Source: Caulobacter sp. RHG1 (lineage in GTDB: Bacteria > Pseudomonadota > Alphaproteobacteria > Caulobacterales > Caulobacteraceae). From it: DNA of 64,000 nucleotides. The stretch is taken from positions 62,001 to 126,000 of the forward strand of contig NZ_SMZP01000008.1 in NCBI RefSeq assembly GCF_013181195.1, given 5' to 3'. The position numbers and the translations under genes were made by a program. Positions 8,740-17,779 of this stretch are shown in pieces; position 1 is the first letter of the stretch, and the number at the start of each line of letters is the position of its first letter. The notes beneath the pieces are model-generated. The model was not told the origin of the DNA, searched no databases, and saw only the letters and a list, made by a program, of their open reading frames with translations.

Positions 8740-9528
8740 TCAGTTCTCCAGGCCGCGCATCGCCGCTTCGGCGAGCGGTCGCATCAGGTGATAGCCGCGG
8801 GTCTGCGGGTGGACGCCGTCCCGGGTCAGGTCGGCGCGCAGGGCGCCATCCGCATCCGCCAGCGCCGCGAAATAGTCGACGAACGTCAGGCCGTTCTCGC
8901 GAGCGAAGTCGGAAAGCCAGGCGTTCAGCGCGGGGACCCGACCACGCGGATCCCGCACCTCCGGCGCCCAGGGAAGCGCCGTGACCGGCGTCAGGCTGCC
9001 GAGAATGACGGTGATGTCGTGCGCGCGCGCCAGATCGGCCATCGCCTGGATGTTGTGGCGGTAGTCCTCCGGCGTAGTCGGGCCCGTATTGCCGGCCACG
9101 TCGTTGACTCCGCACATCAGGTGGACCGCACGGGGTTTCAGGGCGACGACGTCGGGCATGAAACGCAGAAGGATCTGGGCGCTGGTCTGGCCGCTGACGC
9201 CCCGGCCGACGATCCCGTTCGCGAACAGGTCCGGCTGGGCGATGGCCCACATCTCGGTGATGGAGTCGCCAATGAAGACGACATCCGCCGCTTGCCCCCC
9301 CAAGGCTGCGTTGGCGTCGCGGTAGTGGCCCAGGGCGGCGAAGTCGTCAGCGCGACGCTGGGCCTTGATCTGGTCGCGGGCGGCGATCCGCTCGGCGTCG
9401 CCCAGCATGGCCAGGACCGCGGGGTCCATCTCGCCGTCCGCCAGATAGGCCCGCGCGAACGCCAGTTCGTCGGCCGAGGCTCCGCCGTATCCCGGCAGAT
9501 GGTCGACCATCCCCTTGGGCCCGCTCAC
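8740..9528 (-). CDS. SGNH/GDSL-family hydrolase (esterase)
   Basis: About 262 residues. The SGNH blocks are visible: VVFIGDSITEMW (nucleophile Ser), GRGVSGQTSAQ (block II Gly), LMCGVNDVAGN (block III Asn) and DGVHPQTRGY (catalytic Asp/His). Members cut ester bonds in acylated sugars or lipids. The C-terminal enzyme domain is preceded by about 90 residues of helical sequence. The GTG start at 9528 gives a GTGA overlap with the thiolase stop. An ATG six codons later (9510) is an alternative. No signal peptide is evident, so a cytoplasmic role is likely. Confidence 0.86.
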   Translation of the reverse strand: MSGPKGMVDHLPGYGGASADELAFARAYLADGEMDPAVLAMLGDAERIAARDQIKAQRRADDFAALGHYRDANAALGGQAADVVFIGDSITEMWAIAQPDLFANGIVGRGVSGQTSAQILLRFMPDVVALKPRAVHLMCGVNDVAGNTGPTTPEDYRHNIQAMADLARAHDITVILGSLTPVTALPWAPEVRDPRGRVPALNAWLSDFARENGLTFVDYFAALADADGALRADLTRDGVHPQTRGYHLMRPLAEAAMRGLEN

Positions 9529-10709
9529 GACGCTCGCCCGTACAGGGTCACGACGCAGGCGCCGCCCAGGCCCAGATTGTGCTGCAGGGCGAAGTCCAGC
9601 CCCTCGACCTGCCGCGCCCCGGCTCCGCCGCGCAGTTGCTGGGTCAACTCGAAGCATTGGGCCAGGCCCGTCGCCCCCAACGGATGCCCTTTGGACAGCA
9701 GGCCGCCGGACGGATTGACCACGTGGTCGCCGCCATAGGTGTTGCGGCCGTCGCGGATGTAGCCTTCGGCCTGCCCCTCCCCGCACAGGCCCAGCGCCTC
9801 GTAGGAGATCAGCTCGTTGGCGCTGAAGCAGTCGTGCAGCTCGACCACGCCGATGTCCTCGGGACCGACGCCGGCCTGGTCGTATACCGAGCGGGCCGCC
9901 TCGCGGGTCATCTCGTAGCCGACGACGCTCATCATCGACCGACCGGTGAAGGTCTCGGCGTAGTCGGTGGTCATGGCTTGGCCGAGGATCGCGACGTCCG
10001 CCTTCAGGCCGTGTCGCGCGGCGAAGGCTGGCGAGACCAGCACGGCGGCCGCGGCTCCGCAGGTCGGCGGACAGGCCTGGTAGCGGGTCAGCGGGCCGTA
10101 GAGACGCCTTGAGGCCATCACCTCGTCCAGCGAGAGCGGGTCGCGCAGCAGCGCCAGCGGGTTGTTGGCGGCGTGTCGGCGCGCCTTGACGGAGACCATG
10201 CCGAACACCTCGTCCGGCGTGCCGTAGCGCGCCTGATAGTCCAGGCCCGCGCCGCCGAACTGCTGGGCGACCAGCGGCGCGACATCGTCCTGGCCGAGGA
10301 TCGTCTCCTGCAGGGTCAGGTGGTGGTCCAGCGTCCGCTTACGGTCGTTGAACACCGCGCCCAGGGCGCCGGGCAGCATCTGCTCGAAGCCGAAGGCCAG
10401 GACGCAGTCGACCGCGCCCGCCTCGACCATCTGCCGGGCCAGCCACAGGGCGGTCGAGCCGGTGGCGCAGTTGTTGTTGACGTTGACCACCGGGATGCCG
10501 GTGCAGCCGACGCGGTACAGGGCCGACTGGCCGGCGGTGGAGTCGGCGTAGACGTAGCCGGCATAGGCCTGCTGGATCAGGGCGTAGTCGACACCGGCGT
10601 CCGCCAGGGCCAGGCGGATGGCCTGTTCGGCCATCACGTCCCAGTCGGCGCTCCGTCCGGGCTTGGCGAAGGGGATCATGCCGACGCCGGCGACAAGGGC
10701 TCGGGTCAT
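9525..10709 (-). CDS. thiolase, SCP-x / lipid-transfer type
   Basis: This 394-residue protein belongs to the non-decarboxylating thiolase superfamily, in the sterol-carrier-protein-X-like branch. The nucleophilic Cys lies in NVNNNCATGSTALW (about residue 85). The C-terminal blocks VVELHDCFSANE, NPSGGLLSKGHPLGATG (active-site His) and a late glycine-rich stretch are present. It would cleave 3-ketoacyl-CoA, including branched or cyclic substrates. It is translationally coupled to the GDSL hydrolase and lies 26 bp after the MFS gene, with a plausible ribosome site just before the ATG. Confidence 0.9.
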   Translation of the reverse strand: MTRALVAGVGMIPFAKPGRSADWDVMAEQAIRLALADAGVDYALIQQAYAGYVYADSTAGQSALYRVGCTGIPVVNVNNNCATGSTALWLARQMVEAGAVDCVLAFGFEQMLPGALGAVFNDRKRTLDHHLTLQETILGQDDVAPLVAQQFGGAGLDYQARYGTPDEVFGMVSVKARRHAANNPLALLRDPLSLDEVMASRRLYGPLTRYQACPPTCGAAAAVLVSPAFAARHGLKADVAILGQAMTTDYAETFTGRSMMSVVGYEMTREAARSVYDQAGVGPEDIGVVELHDCFSANELISYEALGLCGEGQAEGYIRDGRNTYGGDHVVNPSGGLLSKGHPLGATGLAQCFELTQQLRGGAGARQVEGLDFALQHNLGLGGACVVTLYGRAS

Positions 10710-10735
10710 GGAGAGGCTCCGTTCGAAAATGGGGC

Positions 10736-12082
10736 TCAGGCCGTCTCGACCGGCGGCTCGGGCGCCGTCCCGTCGGTGCTGACCTCCGGCGCGAAGCGCA
10801 TCGCGAACCAGTAGCCGGCCAGGGAGATGAAGCCGGTGATCACCCCCAGCCAGGTCAGGGTCAGGCCCAGGCCGCTCGGACCTTTGAACAGCATGGTCAT
10901 CCAGGCGATGATCGCCGCCGTCACCGGCCCGCCCACGAACTTGCCGACGATGGCCAGGGCCGCCAGGCTGGTCGCCCGCTCCTCGTTGGGCAGCAGCACC
11001 GCGATGGCGGCGGAGTTGACCAGATTGACCACCGCCCCGCCGGTCAGCAGCGCAAACAGCATCCAGGCGAAGCCCACCACCGTCGGCATGATCGGATAGG
11101 CGCTGGCCGGGATGCTCAGAAGGGTTGCGATCACCGCCGGCAGCAGGATGGCGCCGCGCATCTTCAGCTTCTGGCCGGCGTCGGCGGCGAACCCGCCGAT
11201 GACCGAGCCGACGATGCCGGACGCCAGGATCACCAGGCCCACCCAACCGCCGAACTGGCCAGGCGACTGGCCGTACTGGCGCACCAGCACCGAACCCATC
11301 CACAGCGCCGCGGCGCCCTCGGCGAGCGAGCCGGCGAAGTTGCCGACATATAGCGCGCCCAGGAAGTAACGGCGCTTCCAGAAGGCCTGCAGCGCCGGCT
11401 TGAACGCCACCGTCGCCTGCTCGACCTCCTGGCGCGCCGGCTCGCGGATCAGCAGCAACGGCAGGACGAGAATGGCCGCGCCGATGCCGACGATCAGGTG
11501 AGCCTCACGCCAGGCGGGCATGCCCTCCACGAACGCCGTCGGGTGCGCCTCGAGCCAGCCGAACAGCAAGCCCCCGATGGCGAAGGCCGCGCCGACGCCG
11601 GCCCAGGCCCCGATCGACAGCAGCAGCATGGAGCGCCCCCGCCGCTCGGGCATGCAGACGTCCGCGATCAGCGACACGACCACGGGAAAGGCGGTGGCGG
11701 CGCCGACGCCCGCGACCAGGCGTGCGGCGAACAGGCCGTAGAAGTCCTGCACGAAGGCGGTGCCGATGGTGCCCAGCGCCCACAGCGAGGCCAGGATCAC
11801 CAGCAGGCGCGCTCGGGTGTAGTGGTCCACCAGCCAGGCGATCGGCAGGGACAGCACCGCCGCCGGGATCGCCGTGGCGCTGCCCACGATCATCGCCAGC
11901 TGGAAGTCGTTGATGCCCAGGTCGGTCTTGGCCGCCTCCTGCAGCGGCGCCAGCAGCCCACCGACGGTCAGGGCCGAGAACAGCGTCAGGGTCAGGAGCC
12001 AGACGACGCTCCACTTGGTCTTTCGGAAGGCGACGGCAGGCGGCAGGGCGCCGCTTCCGGCCTCGGGGGACAGAAGGGTCAT
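10736..12082 (-). CDS. MFS transporter
   Basis: This 448-residue major-facilitator protein has about 12 hydrophobic segments. The loop-2/3 signature appears as IAWLVDHYTRARLLVI, with the second-half counterpart around VIGGFAADAGQKLKMRGA. It resembles the spinster/aromatic-acid type carriers often found in catabolic loci. It lies between a TetR gene and a thiolase gene in the same direction, so it probably imports the compound degraded by the locus, or its breakdown product, across the inner membrane. The start chosen begins MTLLSPEAGSGALPP. The longer open frame is not supported. Confidence 0.9.
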   Translation of the reverse strand: MTLLSPEAGSGALPPAVAFRKTKWSVVWLLTLTLFSALTVGGLLAPLQEAAKTDLGINDFQLAMIVGSATAIPAAVLSLPIAWLVDHYTRARLLVILASLWALGTIGTAFVQDFYGLFAARLVAGVGAATAFPVVVSLIADVCMPERRGRSMLLLSIGAWAGVGAAFAIGGLLFGWLEAHPTAFVEGMPAWREAHLIVGIGAAILVLPLLLIREPARQEVEQATVAFKPALQAFWKRRYFLGALYVGNFAGSLAEGAAALWMGSVLVRQYGQSPGQFGGWVGLVILASGIVGSVIGGFAADAGQKLKMRGAILLPAVIATLLSIPASAYPIMPTVVGFAWMLFALLTGGAVVNLVNSAAIAVLLPNEERATSLAALAIVGKFVGGPVTAAIIAWMTMLFKGPSGLGLTLTWLGVITGFISLAGYWFAMRFAPEVSTDGTAPEPPVETA

Positions 12083-12153
12083 GGTGTTTCCTCGGGTCGG
12101 GCCGCGCTGCGATGGGGCGGGGCCTCTTATGTGAACTTGGGCCGGGAGCGGCC

Positions 12154-12921
12154 TCAGCCTGGCGCTTGTCTCTCCTGCGCGCGCTCGGCGCAGATTGCGT
12201 GGAAGCCGCCGGCCATGAACCTGGCCATCCGCGCCTTCACCGCCTCGAAGTCCTCCGAGCGGCATAGCCCGCCCGACAGGGTGTCGATCCGCCCGGTGCG
12301 CGCCAGCGTCATCATCAGGGCGCCCGAGACGAAGTGGTAACCCCAGAAGATGTCCTCGTCGGGGGTGTTTGGCATGGCCTTGCGCAGCAGGTCGATCAGC
12401 CGCCACACCACCGGGTTCATCAGGCGGCTCATGATCTCCGAACCCCATTCGGGGGTGTTGGCGACCTGGGCGCCGAGAGCGGCGTAGTTGCGCCACGGCT
12501 CGCCGCCCTGGATGTACGAGTCCAGGTCGGTGTCGAGATAGGCGTGCAGCGCCCCTTCCACCGTGACCTTGCCGTCCACCGACGCTTCATAGGCGTCCAT
12601 CGCCGCCATCCGCCGGCCCGAGGTGACCGGCGCGCGCCGCTCCATCACCGCGTCGAACAAGGCTTTCTTGTCGTCGAAATAGTAGTGCATCAGCGAGGTG
12701 TGAACGCCGACCTCGTTGGCCACGTCCTTCAAGGTCACGCCATAGAGGCCGTGCTTGGAGAACAGGCGCTCGGCCGCGTTCAGGATTCCCTCGTGGGTCT
12801 CGGCCCGCTGCTCGGCCTTGGTGCGGCCCGAGGCGAGCTTGGCGCGCGGAGCGGCCGCCTTCTTGACCTTGGCGCCTTCCGTGGGGGCCTTGGCGGCGCG
12901 AGGGGATTTGGAAGCCGTCAT
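12154..12921 (-). CDS. TetR-family transcriptional regulator
   Basis: This 255-residue protein begins with a basic Ala/Lys-rich tail of about 35 residues. A TetR helix-turn-helix follows (ILNAAERLFSKHGLYGVTLK, then VGVHTSLMHYYFDDKKALFD) and a ligand-binding domain of the C-terminal type often seen in fatty-acid or steroid catabolism regulators. Its start overlaps the acyl-CoA ligase stop by one base. It is likely a repressor relieved by a CoA thioester or the substrate. A palindrome upstream of the TonB receptor (16867-16892) is a possible operator. Confidence 0.9.
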   Translation of the reverse strand: MTASKSPRAAKAPTEGAKVKKAAAPRAKLASGRTKAEQRAETHEGILNAAERLFSKHGLYGVTLKDVANEVGVHTSLMHYYFDDKKALFDAVMERRAPVTSGRRMAAMDAYEASVDGKVTVEGALHAYLDTDLDSYIQGGEPWRNYAALGAQVANTPEWGSEIMSRLMNPVVWRLIDLLRKAMPNTPDEDIFWGYHFVSGALMMTLARTGRIDTLSGGLCRSEDFEAVKARMARFMAGGFHAICAERAQERQAPG

Positions 12922-14555
12922 CAGTCCTGTCCGTAGAGGGCGCGCAGCCGCGCCTTGTCGATCTTGCCGGTCGCCGCCTGGGGCATGGCGTCGACCCGCT
13001 GGATGCGATCGGGGACCCACCAGTCGGCGACCCGGCCCTTGATCGCAGCCTTGAGGTCCGCGTCCGAGACGGGTTCGCGCAGCTCGACCACCAAGACGGG
13101 GCGTTCGCCCCACTTGGCGTCGGGACGCCCGATCACCGCCACCAGGGAAACGGAGTCGAGCGCCCCGACAAGCTGTTCGATCTCGACCGGGTTGATCCAC
13201 TCGCCGCCGGACTTGATCAGGTCCTTGGAGCGCCCGGCGATGGTCAGGGCGCCGGTGTCGTCGATCGAGGCCAGGTCTCCGGTGTCGAACCAGCCGTCGG
13301 CGTCCAGCGCGGGCTGCTCGGCGCCCAGATAGCGGTTCACGACGCTGGCCCCGCGCACCTTCAGATGGCCGACGGCGTTGCGCTGCGCGGGCAGGGCCAC
13401 CCCGTCCGCATCGGTCAGCAGCAGGTCGAGGCCGATGGAGCCGCGCCCCGAAGCCAGCGCCGGCGCGGCCGGGTCCGACAGCGTGCCGGTCGGCGACAGC
13501 TCGGTCATGCCCCAGCTGGTCTGGACGCGGACGTCCAGGCCCTGTTCGAGGCGGTTCATCAGACTCTCGGGACAGCCCGACCCGCCCAGCACGATCCGCT
13601 CCAGACTGGGGACACCCTCGCCGCTGGCCTCGACATGATCCACCAGGCCCAGCCAGACGGTCGGGACGCCGGCGGTCAGGGTCACGCCTTCTTCGCGGAT
13701 CAGCCGGGCCAGGCGCGGACCGTCGGTGACGCGCCCAGGCAGGACCAGCTTGGCGCCCACGGCCGGCGCCGAGAACGGAAAGCCCCAGGCGTTGGCGTGA
13801 AACATCGGCACGGCCACCAGCACGACGTCGCGACGCGTGAGGCCCAGGGCGTCGGCCATCACCGAGCGCAGGGTCACCAGATAGTTGGACCGATGGGTGT
13901 AGACGACGCCCTTGGGCGCGCCGGTGGTGCCGGACGTGAAACACAGACCGGCCGGCGTCCGCTCGTCGAAGCCGCCCCAGACCTCGGCCTCGCCGGACGC
14001 CACCAGATCCTCGTGGTCCAGGGTGGCGCAATTGGCGGCGGGGCGCTCGTCCAGAGCGATGAGCCGCAGACCGGGGCGCAGGCCGGCGATCTCTTCGGCC
14101 AGCCTGGACAGGCCCGCGCCATAGGCCAGGACCGTGGCTTCCGACTGCTCCAGCATCGAGACCAGCTGCGTGGCCGTCAGGCGTGGATTGAGCGTGTGGC
14201 AGACCATCCCCACGCCCATGGCGGCGTACCACATCTCCATGTGCGGCCGGGTGTTCCAGGCCAGGGTGGCGACCACGTCGCCCTGCTCCAGTCCCAGCCC
14301 CTTCAGCGCTCCGGACAGGCGCCGGCTGCGCTCCAGAACCTGAGCGTAGGTCAGGCGGCTGACCTCGCCCTCGATGTCGCAGGAGACGACCTCGACATCG
14401 GGATGCCAACGGGCGGCATGGACCAGGAACCTGTCGACCGTCAGCTCATAGGCCTGCATCCCGTCGGTCATGGCCGCGAGCGGACGCTTGCGGGCCGGGG
14501 CGGCGCCTTCGGACGTGCGGTCGAGATACGCTTGCGGGGTCATGTCAGCTTTCAA
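12921..14555 (-). CDS. AMP-dependent acyl-CoA synthetase/ligase
   Basis: This 544-residue adenylate-forming enzyme activates a carboxylic acid, likely a medium or long acyl chain, to its CoA ester. Seen in order are the P-loop-like FTSGTTGAPKGVVYTH (about residue 206), the substrate region SWGMTELSP, the hinge motif GWFDTGD, GRSKDLIKSGGEWI, and the catalytic Lys in ATGKIDK near the C-terminus. It lies between the TonB receptor and the TetR gene. A hairpin with a T-run separates it from the receptor, so it may have its own promoter or partial read-through. Confidence 0.92.
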   Translation of the reverse strand: MKADMTPQAYLDRTSEGAAPARKRPLAAMTDGMQAYELTVDRFLVHAARWHPDVEVVSCDIEGEVSRLTYAQVLERSRRLSGALKGLGLEQGDVVATLAWNTRPHMEMWYAAMGVGMVCHTLNPRLTATQLVSMLEQSEATVLAYGAGLSRLAEEIAGLRPGLRLIALDERPAANCATLDHEDLVASGEAEVWGGFDERTPAGLCFTSGTTGAPKGVVYTHRSNYLVTLRSVMADALGLTRRDVVLVAVPMFHANAWGFPFSAPAVGAKLVLPGRVTDGPRLARLIREEGVTLTAGVPTVWLGLVDHVEASGEGVPSLERIVLGGSGCPESLMNRLEQGLDVRVQTSWGMTELSPTGTLSDPAAPALASGRGSIGLDLLLTDADGVALPAQRNAVGHLKVRGASVVNRYLGAEQPALDADGWFDTGDLASIDDTGALTIAGRSKDLIKSGGEWINPVEIEQLVGALDSVSLVAVIGRPDAKWGERPVLVVELREPVSDADLKAAIKGRVADWWVPDRIQRVDAMPQAATGKIDKARLRALYGQD

Positions 14556-14564
14556 CGCTCGGAA

Positions 14565-14593
14565 AAGTCGGGGACGGGCCGGAACCCGTCCCC
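14565..14593 (-). terminator. intrinsic terminator after the TonB receptor gene
   Basis: On the minus strand a 9-bp perfect stem (GGGGACGGG / CCCGTCCCC, loop of six) is followed by GACTTTT, just after the receptor stop codon and before the acyl-CoA ligase gene. It should end or reduce transcription of the receptor message, so receptor and catabolic genes need not be expressed at equal levels. Confidence 0.6.
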
Positions 14594-14613
14594 CAGGCGA
14601 TACAGGGGAAGGT

Positions 14614-16782
14614 TCAGAAGCTCCGCGTCAGACGCACGCCGTACTGCCGCGGCGCGCCGGCGTAGCGCATGCCGGCCTTGACCGAGGCGACGTATTCGAG
14701 ATCGCCGAGGTTGGTCGAATAGGCCTGCAGCTTCCAGTCGCCGGTCTCGTAGGTCAGCTGGGCGTTGACGATGTCGCGCTTGGCCAGGTGATCGCCGAGC
14801 GCCGGATTGGCGAAGATCGTCGCCCAGGTGTCGGAGATGTGGCTGTAGTCGATGCGCGGCGTCAGCGTGCCGGAGCCCAGGTCGAAGTTGTACTCGACGC
14901 CCAGGCTGAAGGTCATTTCCGGCGCGTAGGTCTGCGGGTTGCCGCCGACATTGACGCAGTTGCCCGTCGCCGGCCCAGTGTTGGCGTTGCAAAGCCCGGT
15001 GCGCGCCCGACGCGGATCGGCGGCGTAGAAGTCGCCCAGCTTGGAGTTCGACAGGCTGAGTCCGACATCCAGGCCCAGGTTGCCGAAGCGGCCCTGCGCC
15101 GAGGCTTCCAGACCGTAGATCTTGGTGTCGCCGGTCACGTTCAGGATCGAGTTGATCGAGGGCGTGGTCGGGTCGCCGATGATGATCTGGAAATTCTTGT
15201 AGATGTTGTAGTAGGCGCCCAGCTGGGTGCGCAGGCGGCCGCCCATCAGGGTCGATTTCCACCCCGCCTCGAAGTCGGTCACGTTCTCGCCCTTGAAGGG
15301 CTTGGGCGGCACGAAGGCCAGGTTCACGCCGTTCAGGCCGCCGGCCTTGTGGCCGCGCGCGACGAAGGCGTAGAGGAAGTTCCTGTCGTCGAGGGTGTAG
15401 TTCAGCGCGACCTTGCCGGTGACGGCGTTCTCCTCGTAGCGGTCCTTCTGGGTCAGGCTGAGGCCCAGCAGCGGCGCCGAGCTGACGGCGTCATTGACCA
15501 CGGTCGAGCGCGTGTACCGAGCCCCGGCCTGCAGCTCCAGCCGGTCGCTGAGATCGTAGCTGACCTGGCCGAAGACGGCCTTCGTCGTCTTGGGGTTCCG
15601 GCCCTGCAAGTACAGCGCATAGATGATCGGCAGGGCCGCCGACACGTACTGGGTCGTGACGAACTGGTTCGGCGGGAAGGTGATCTTGTCGTGCTGGTAG
15701 TAAGCGCCCACCACCCACTTCAGCGGGCCGGCGTCCGGTGAGATCAGATTGAACTCCTGCGACAACAGCCGCTGCTTGCTCTCACCGTAGTAGGTGAACG
15801 GCAGGGTCGCGGTGCCGTCGGTGTCGGACCGGACCATGGTCGTGCCGTACTGGGCGCCCGAGATCGACCGCAGCGTAATGCCGTTGTCGAACACGTAGCT
15901 GGCGTTCAGCACCGTGCGTGAGGTCTCGTCGATCGCAGCGTAGGGTCCGTTCGTGGCGATGGTGTGCAACGGCAGCGGCGAGGTGATCGGGCTGATCGGA
16001 TAACCGCCCATGTCGTGCTTGGTGTAGTCGCTCTTCAGCAGCACCCGGACCTTGTCGGTCGGGGTCCATAGCAGACTGCCGCGGATGCTCTTGGTGTCCA
16101 GCTCGCCCGGATGGCCGCCCGTCGTCGGCGTACCCAGCACCTCGAAGAAGCTGTCGCGGGTCTCGCGATTGAAGGCGATGCGCGCCGCCAGGGTCTCGCC
16201 CAACGGAATGTTGACCGCCCCCTGCACCCGGACGTCTTCGTAGTTGCCGTACTGGCCGGTGACATAGCCGCTGAGGCCGCTCATGTCGGGGTTGCGCTCG
16301 GTGATGAACACCGCGCCGCCGGTGGCGTTCTGGCCGGCGAACGTGCCCTGAGGGCCGCGCAGGACCTCGACGCTCTGGATGTCGAAGAAGGGCTCGTTCT
16401 GGAAATAGGCCGGGAACACCGCGACGCCGTCGCGATAGGTGATGACGCCCACCCCGATCGACGAGCTGTTCTCGGTCTTGCCGATCCCGCGGATGTTGAA
16501 GCTGTTGCCCTGGCCGGAGTTCTGGACGGTCACTGACGGCATCGAGAACTGCAGGTTCTCGATGTTGTTGACCCCCTTGTCCTGGAGCTCATCGCCGCTC
16601 AGCACCGCGGCCGCGACGGCCGTGGTCTGCAGGTTGGTCGTGCGGCGCTCGGCGGTGACGAGCACCTCTCCCAGCACGTTGGCCTGTGGCGCCTGCGAGA
16701 CCGGTGCGGCCTGCTGGGCGTTGGCCGCGCCGCACCACAGCAGTGCGACGGCGGACGTCGAAATCAAGAAGCTGCGGCCCAT
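14614..16782 (-). CDS. TonB-dependent outer membrane receptor
   Basis: This 722-residue outer-membrane transporter starts with a cleavable signal ending in WCGAANAQQ. A plug domain follows (GEVLVTAERRTTNLQ TonB-box-like region, then IENLQFSMPSVTVQNSG and the GTFAGQNATGGAVF stretch), and then a beta-barrel ending in the terminal phenylalanine (YGVRLTRSF). It resembles receptors of catabolic islands in sphingomonads and Caulobacter, which take up hydrophobic or glycosidic substrates rather than siderophores. The start was set at MGRSFLIST because it gives a good signal peptide and a purine-rich site upstream. The longer frame adds 22 non-signal residues. Confidence 0.92.
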   Translation of the reverse strand: MGRSFLISTSAVALLWCGAANAQQAAPVSQAPQANVLGEVLVTAERRTTNLQTTAVAAAVLSGDELQDKGVNNIENLQFSMPSVTVQNSGQGNSFNIRGIGKTENSSSIGVGVITYRDGVAVFPAYFQNEPFFDIQSVEVLRGPQGTFAGQNATGGAVFITERNPDMSGLSGYVTGQYGNYEDVRVQGAVNIPLGETLAARIAFNRETRDSFFEVLGTPTTGGHPGELDTKSIRGSLLWTPTDKVRVLLKSDYTKHDMGGYPISPITSPLPLHTIATNGPYAAIDETSRTVLNASYVFDNGITLRSISGAQYGTTMVRSDTDGTATLPFTYYGESKQRLLSQEFNLISPDAGPLKWVVGAYYQHDKITFPPNQFVTTQYVSAALPIIYALYLQGRNPKTTKAVFGQVSYDLSDRLELQAGARYTRSTVVNDAVSSAPLLGLSLTQKDRYEENAVTGKVALNYTLDDRNFLYAFVARGHKAGGLNGVNLAFVPPKPFKGENVTDFEAGWKSTLMGGRLRTQLGAYYNIYKNFQIIIGDPTTPSINSILNVTGDTKIYGLEASAQGRFGNLGLDVGLSLSNSKLGDFYAADPRRARTGLCNANTGPATGNCVNVGGNPQTYAPEMTFSLGVEYNFDLGSGTLTPRIDYSHISDTWATIFANPALGDHLAKRDIVNAQLTYETGDWKLQAYSTNLGDLEYVASVKAGMRYAGAPRQYGVRLTRSF

Positions 16783-16866
16783 TTCGGGTCCCCTTTTCCT
16801 ATGCGTTTCCTCGGGCGATCTCCGTCGCCATGCCCCGATGGTTTTCACCGAATGAGCTCGACGTCA

Positions 16867-16892
16867 ATATTCATTCAATCGCGGATGAATAT
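16867..16892. promoter_or_regulatory. palindrome in the divergent promoter region, possible TetR operator
   Basis: An 8-bp inverted repeat (ATATTCAT at 16867-16874 and ATGAATAT at 16885-16892) lies in the 196-bp space between the receptor and the divergent hydrolase/mannosidase pair. It is the most AT-rich stretch there. Position and symmetry suit binding by the TetR regulator of the locus. The link is inference. Confidence 0.4.
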
Positions 16893-16978
16893 CTTGCATT
16901 TGCCGCGAGACGGGATGAGGGTGGCAGCGAAGCGGCGCTCCGGAAGAGGGCGAACAAGCCGCGCCAAGGGAGAATGGA

Positions 16979-17779
16979 ATGCGCAACCTGGAACGCGGCG
17001 GCGTGCGCCTGGCCTGGAATGAATCAGGCTCGGGAACGCCGATCCTGCTGATCATGGGCCACCGCTACAGCTCGGCCATGTGGTACCCGGTGTTCGAAGC
17101 ACTGGGCGAGCGCTACCGCCTGATATGGTTCGACAACCAGGGCACGGGCCAGAGCGGCGCGCGCAAGCGCACCAGCGTCCGCGAGATGGCCGACGACGCC
17201 CTGGCCGTGCTGGACGCAGCCGGCGTCGACAGCGCGCATGTCTACGGCGTCTCGATGGGCGGCGGCATCGCGCTGGAGTTCGGCCTCCGCTACCCCGAAC
17301 GCACGCGCTCCCTGATCCTGGGCTGCACCATGGCCAAGACGCCCGAGTTCGCCGCCAAGCGCAGTTGGCTGCACTGGGTCGTCTATCATCTGCCCACGCC
17401 GCTGCTGAAAGCGCTGGGCTCCAAGAAGTACAATCGCGGCTACGGCGACGCCGCGCCCGAGGACCGCATCCAGAGCGACCTGGCGCGACTGGCCAAGGAC
17501 CCCTTCAGCCGCAAGGGCGTCTGGGCCCAGGCCGTGGCCATTTCCGACTATTCGGTCGATCCCGCCGAGGTCCGCGCCCTGACCAAGCCGGCCCTGGTGC
17601 TGCACGGCACGCAAGACCTCGCTGTGCCCTACGAGCAGGGCAAGAAGCTCTCCGAGATGCTGCCGAACGCGCGCCTGGTGACCTTCCAGGACACCGGCCA
17701 CAACTACTTCGTCGCCCACGGCGAGCGCGCCAACGCCGAGGTCGAACAGTTCATCGCCCAGGTCGAGCAACAGCGATGA
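16979..17779 (+). CDS. alpha/beta-fold hydrolase
   Basis: This 266-residue enzyme has the oxyanion segment LLIMGHRYSSAMW, nucleophile elbow GVSMGGGIAL (Ser about residue 90), a late Asp in HGTQDLAVPYEQG and the catalytic His in DTGHNYF. No signal peptide is seen, so it acts in the cytoplasm. It overlaps the beta-mannosidase gene by four bases (ATGA), so the two are made together. It is probably an esterase or lactonase that removes an acyl group from the sugar substrate of its partner. The start ATG has a GGGAGAATGGA site upstream. Confidence 0.88.
   Translation: MRNLERGGVRLAWNESGSGTPILLIMGHRYSSAMWYPVFEALGERYRLIWFDNQGTGQSGARKRTSVREMADDALAVLDAAGVDSAHVYGVSMGGGIALEFGLRYPERTRSLILGCTMAKTPEFAAKRSWLHWVVYHLPTPLLKALGSKKYNRGYGDAAPEDRIQSDLARLAKDPFSRKGVWAQAVAISDYSVDPAEVRALTKPALVLHGTQDLAVPYEQGKKLSEMLPNARLVTFQDTGHNYFVAHGERANAEVEQFIAQVEQQR

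Noticed and set aside
7190..8791. A 533-codon plus-strand frame across the kinase end and the SDR gene
   Set aside because: It runs in the wrong frame of the kinase and antisense to the SDR, and has no recognisable protein.
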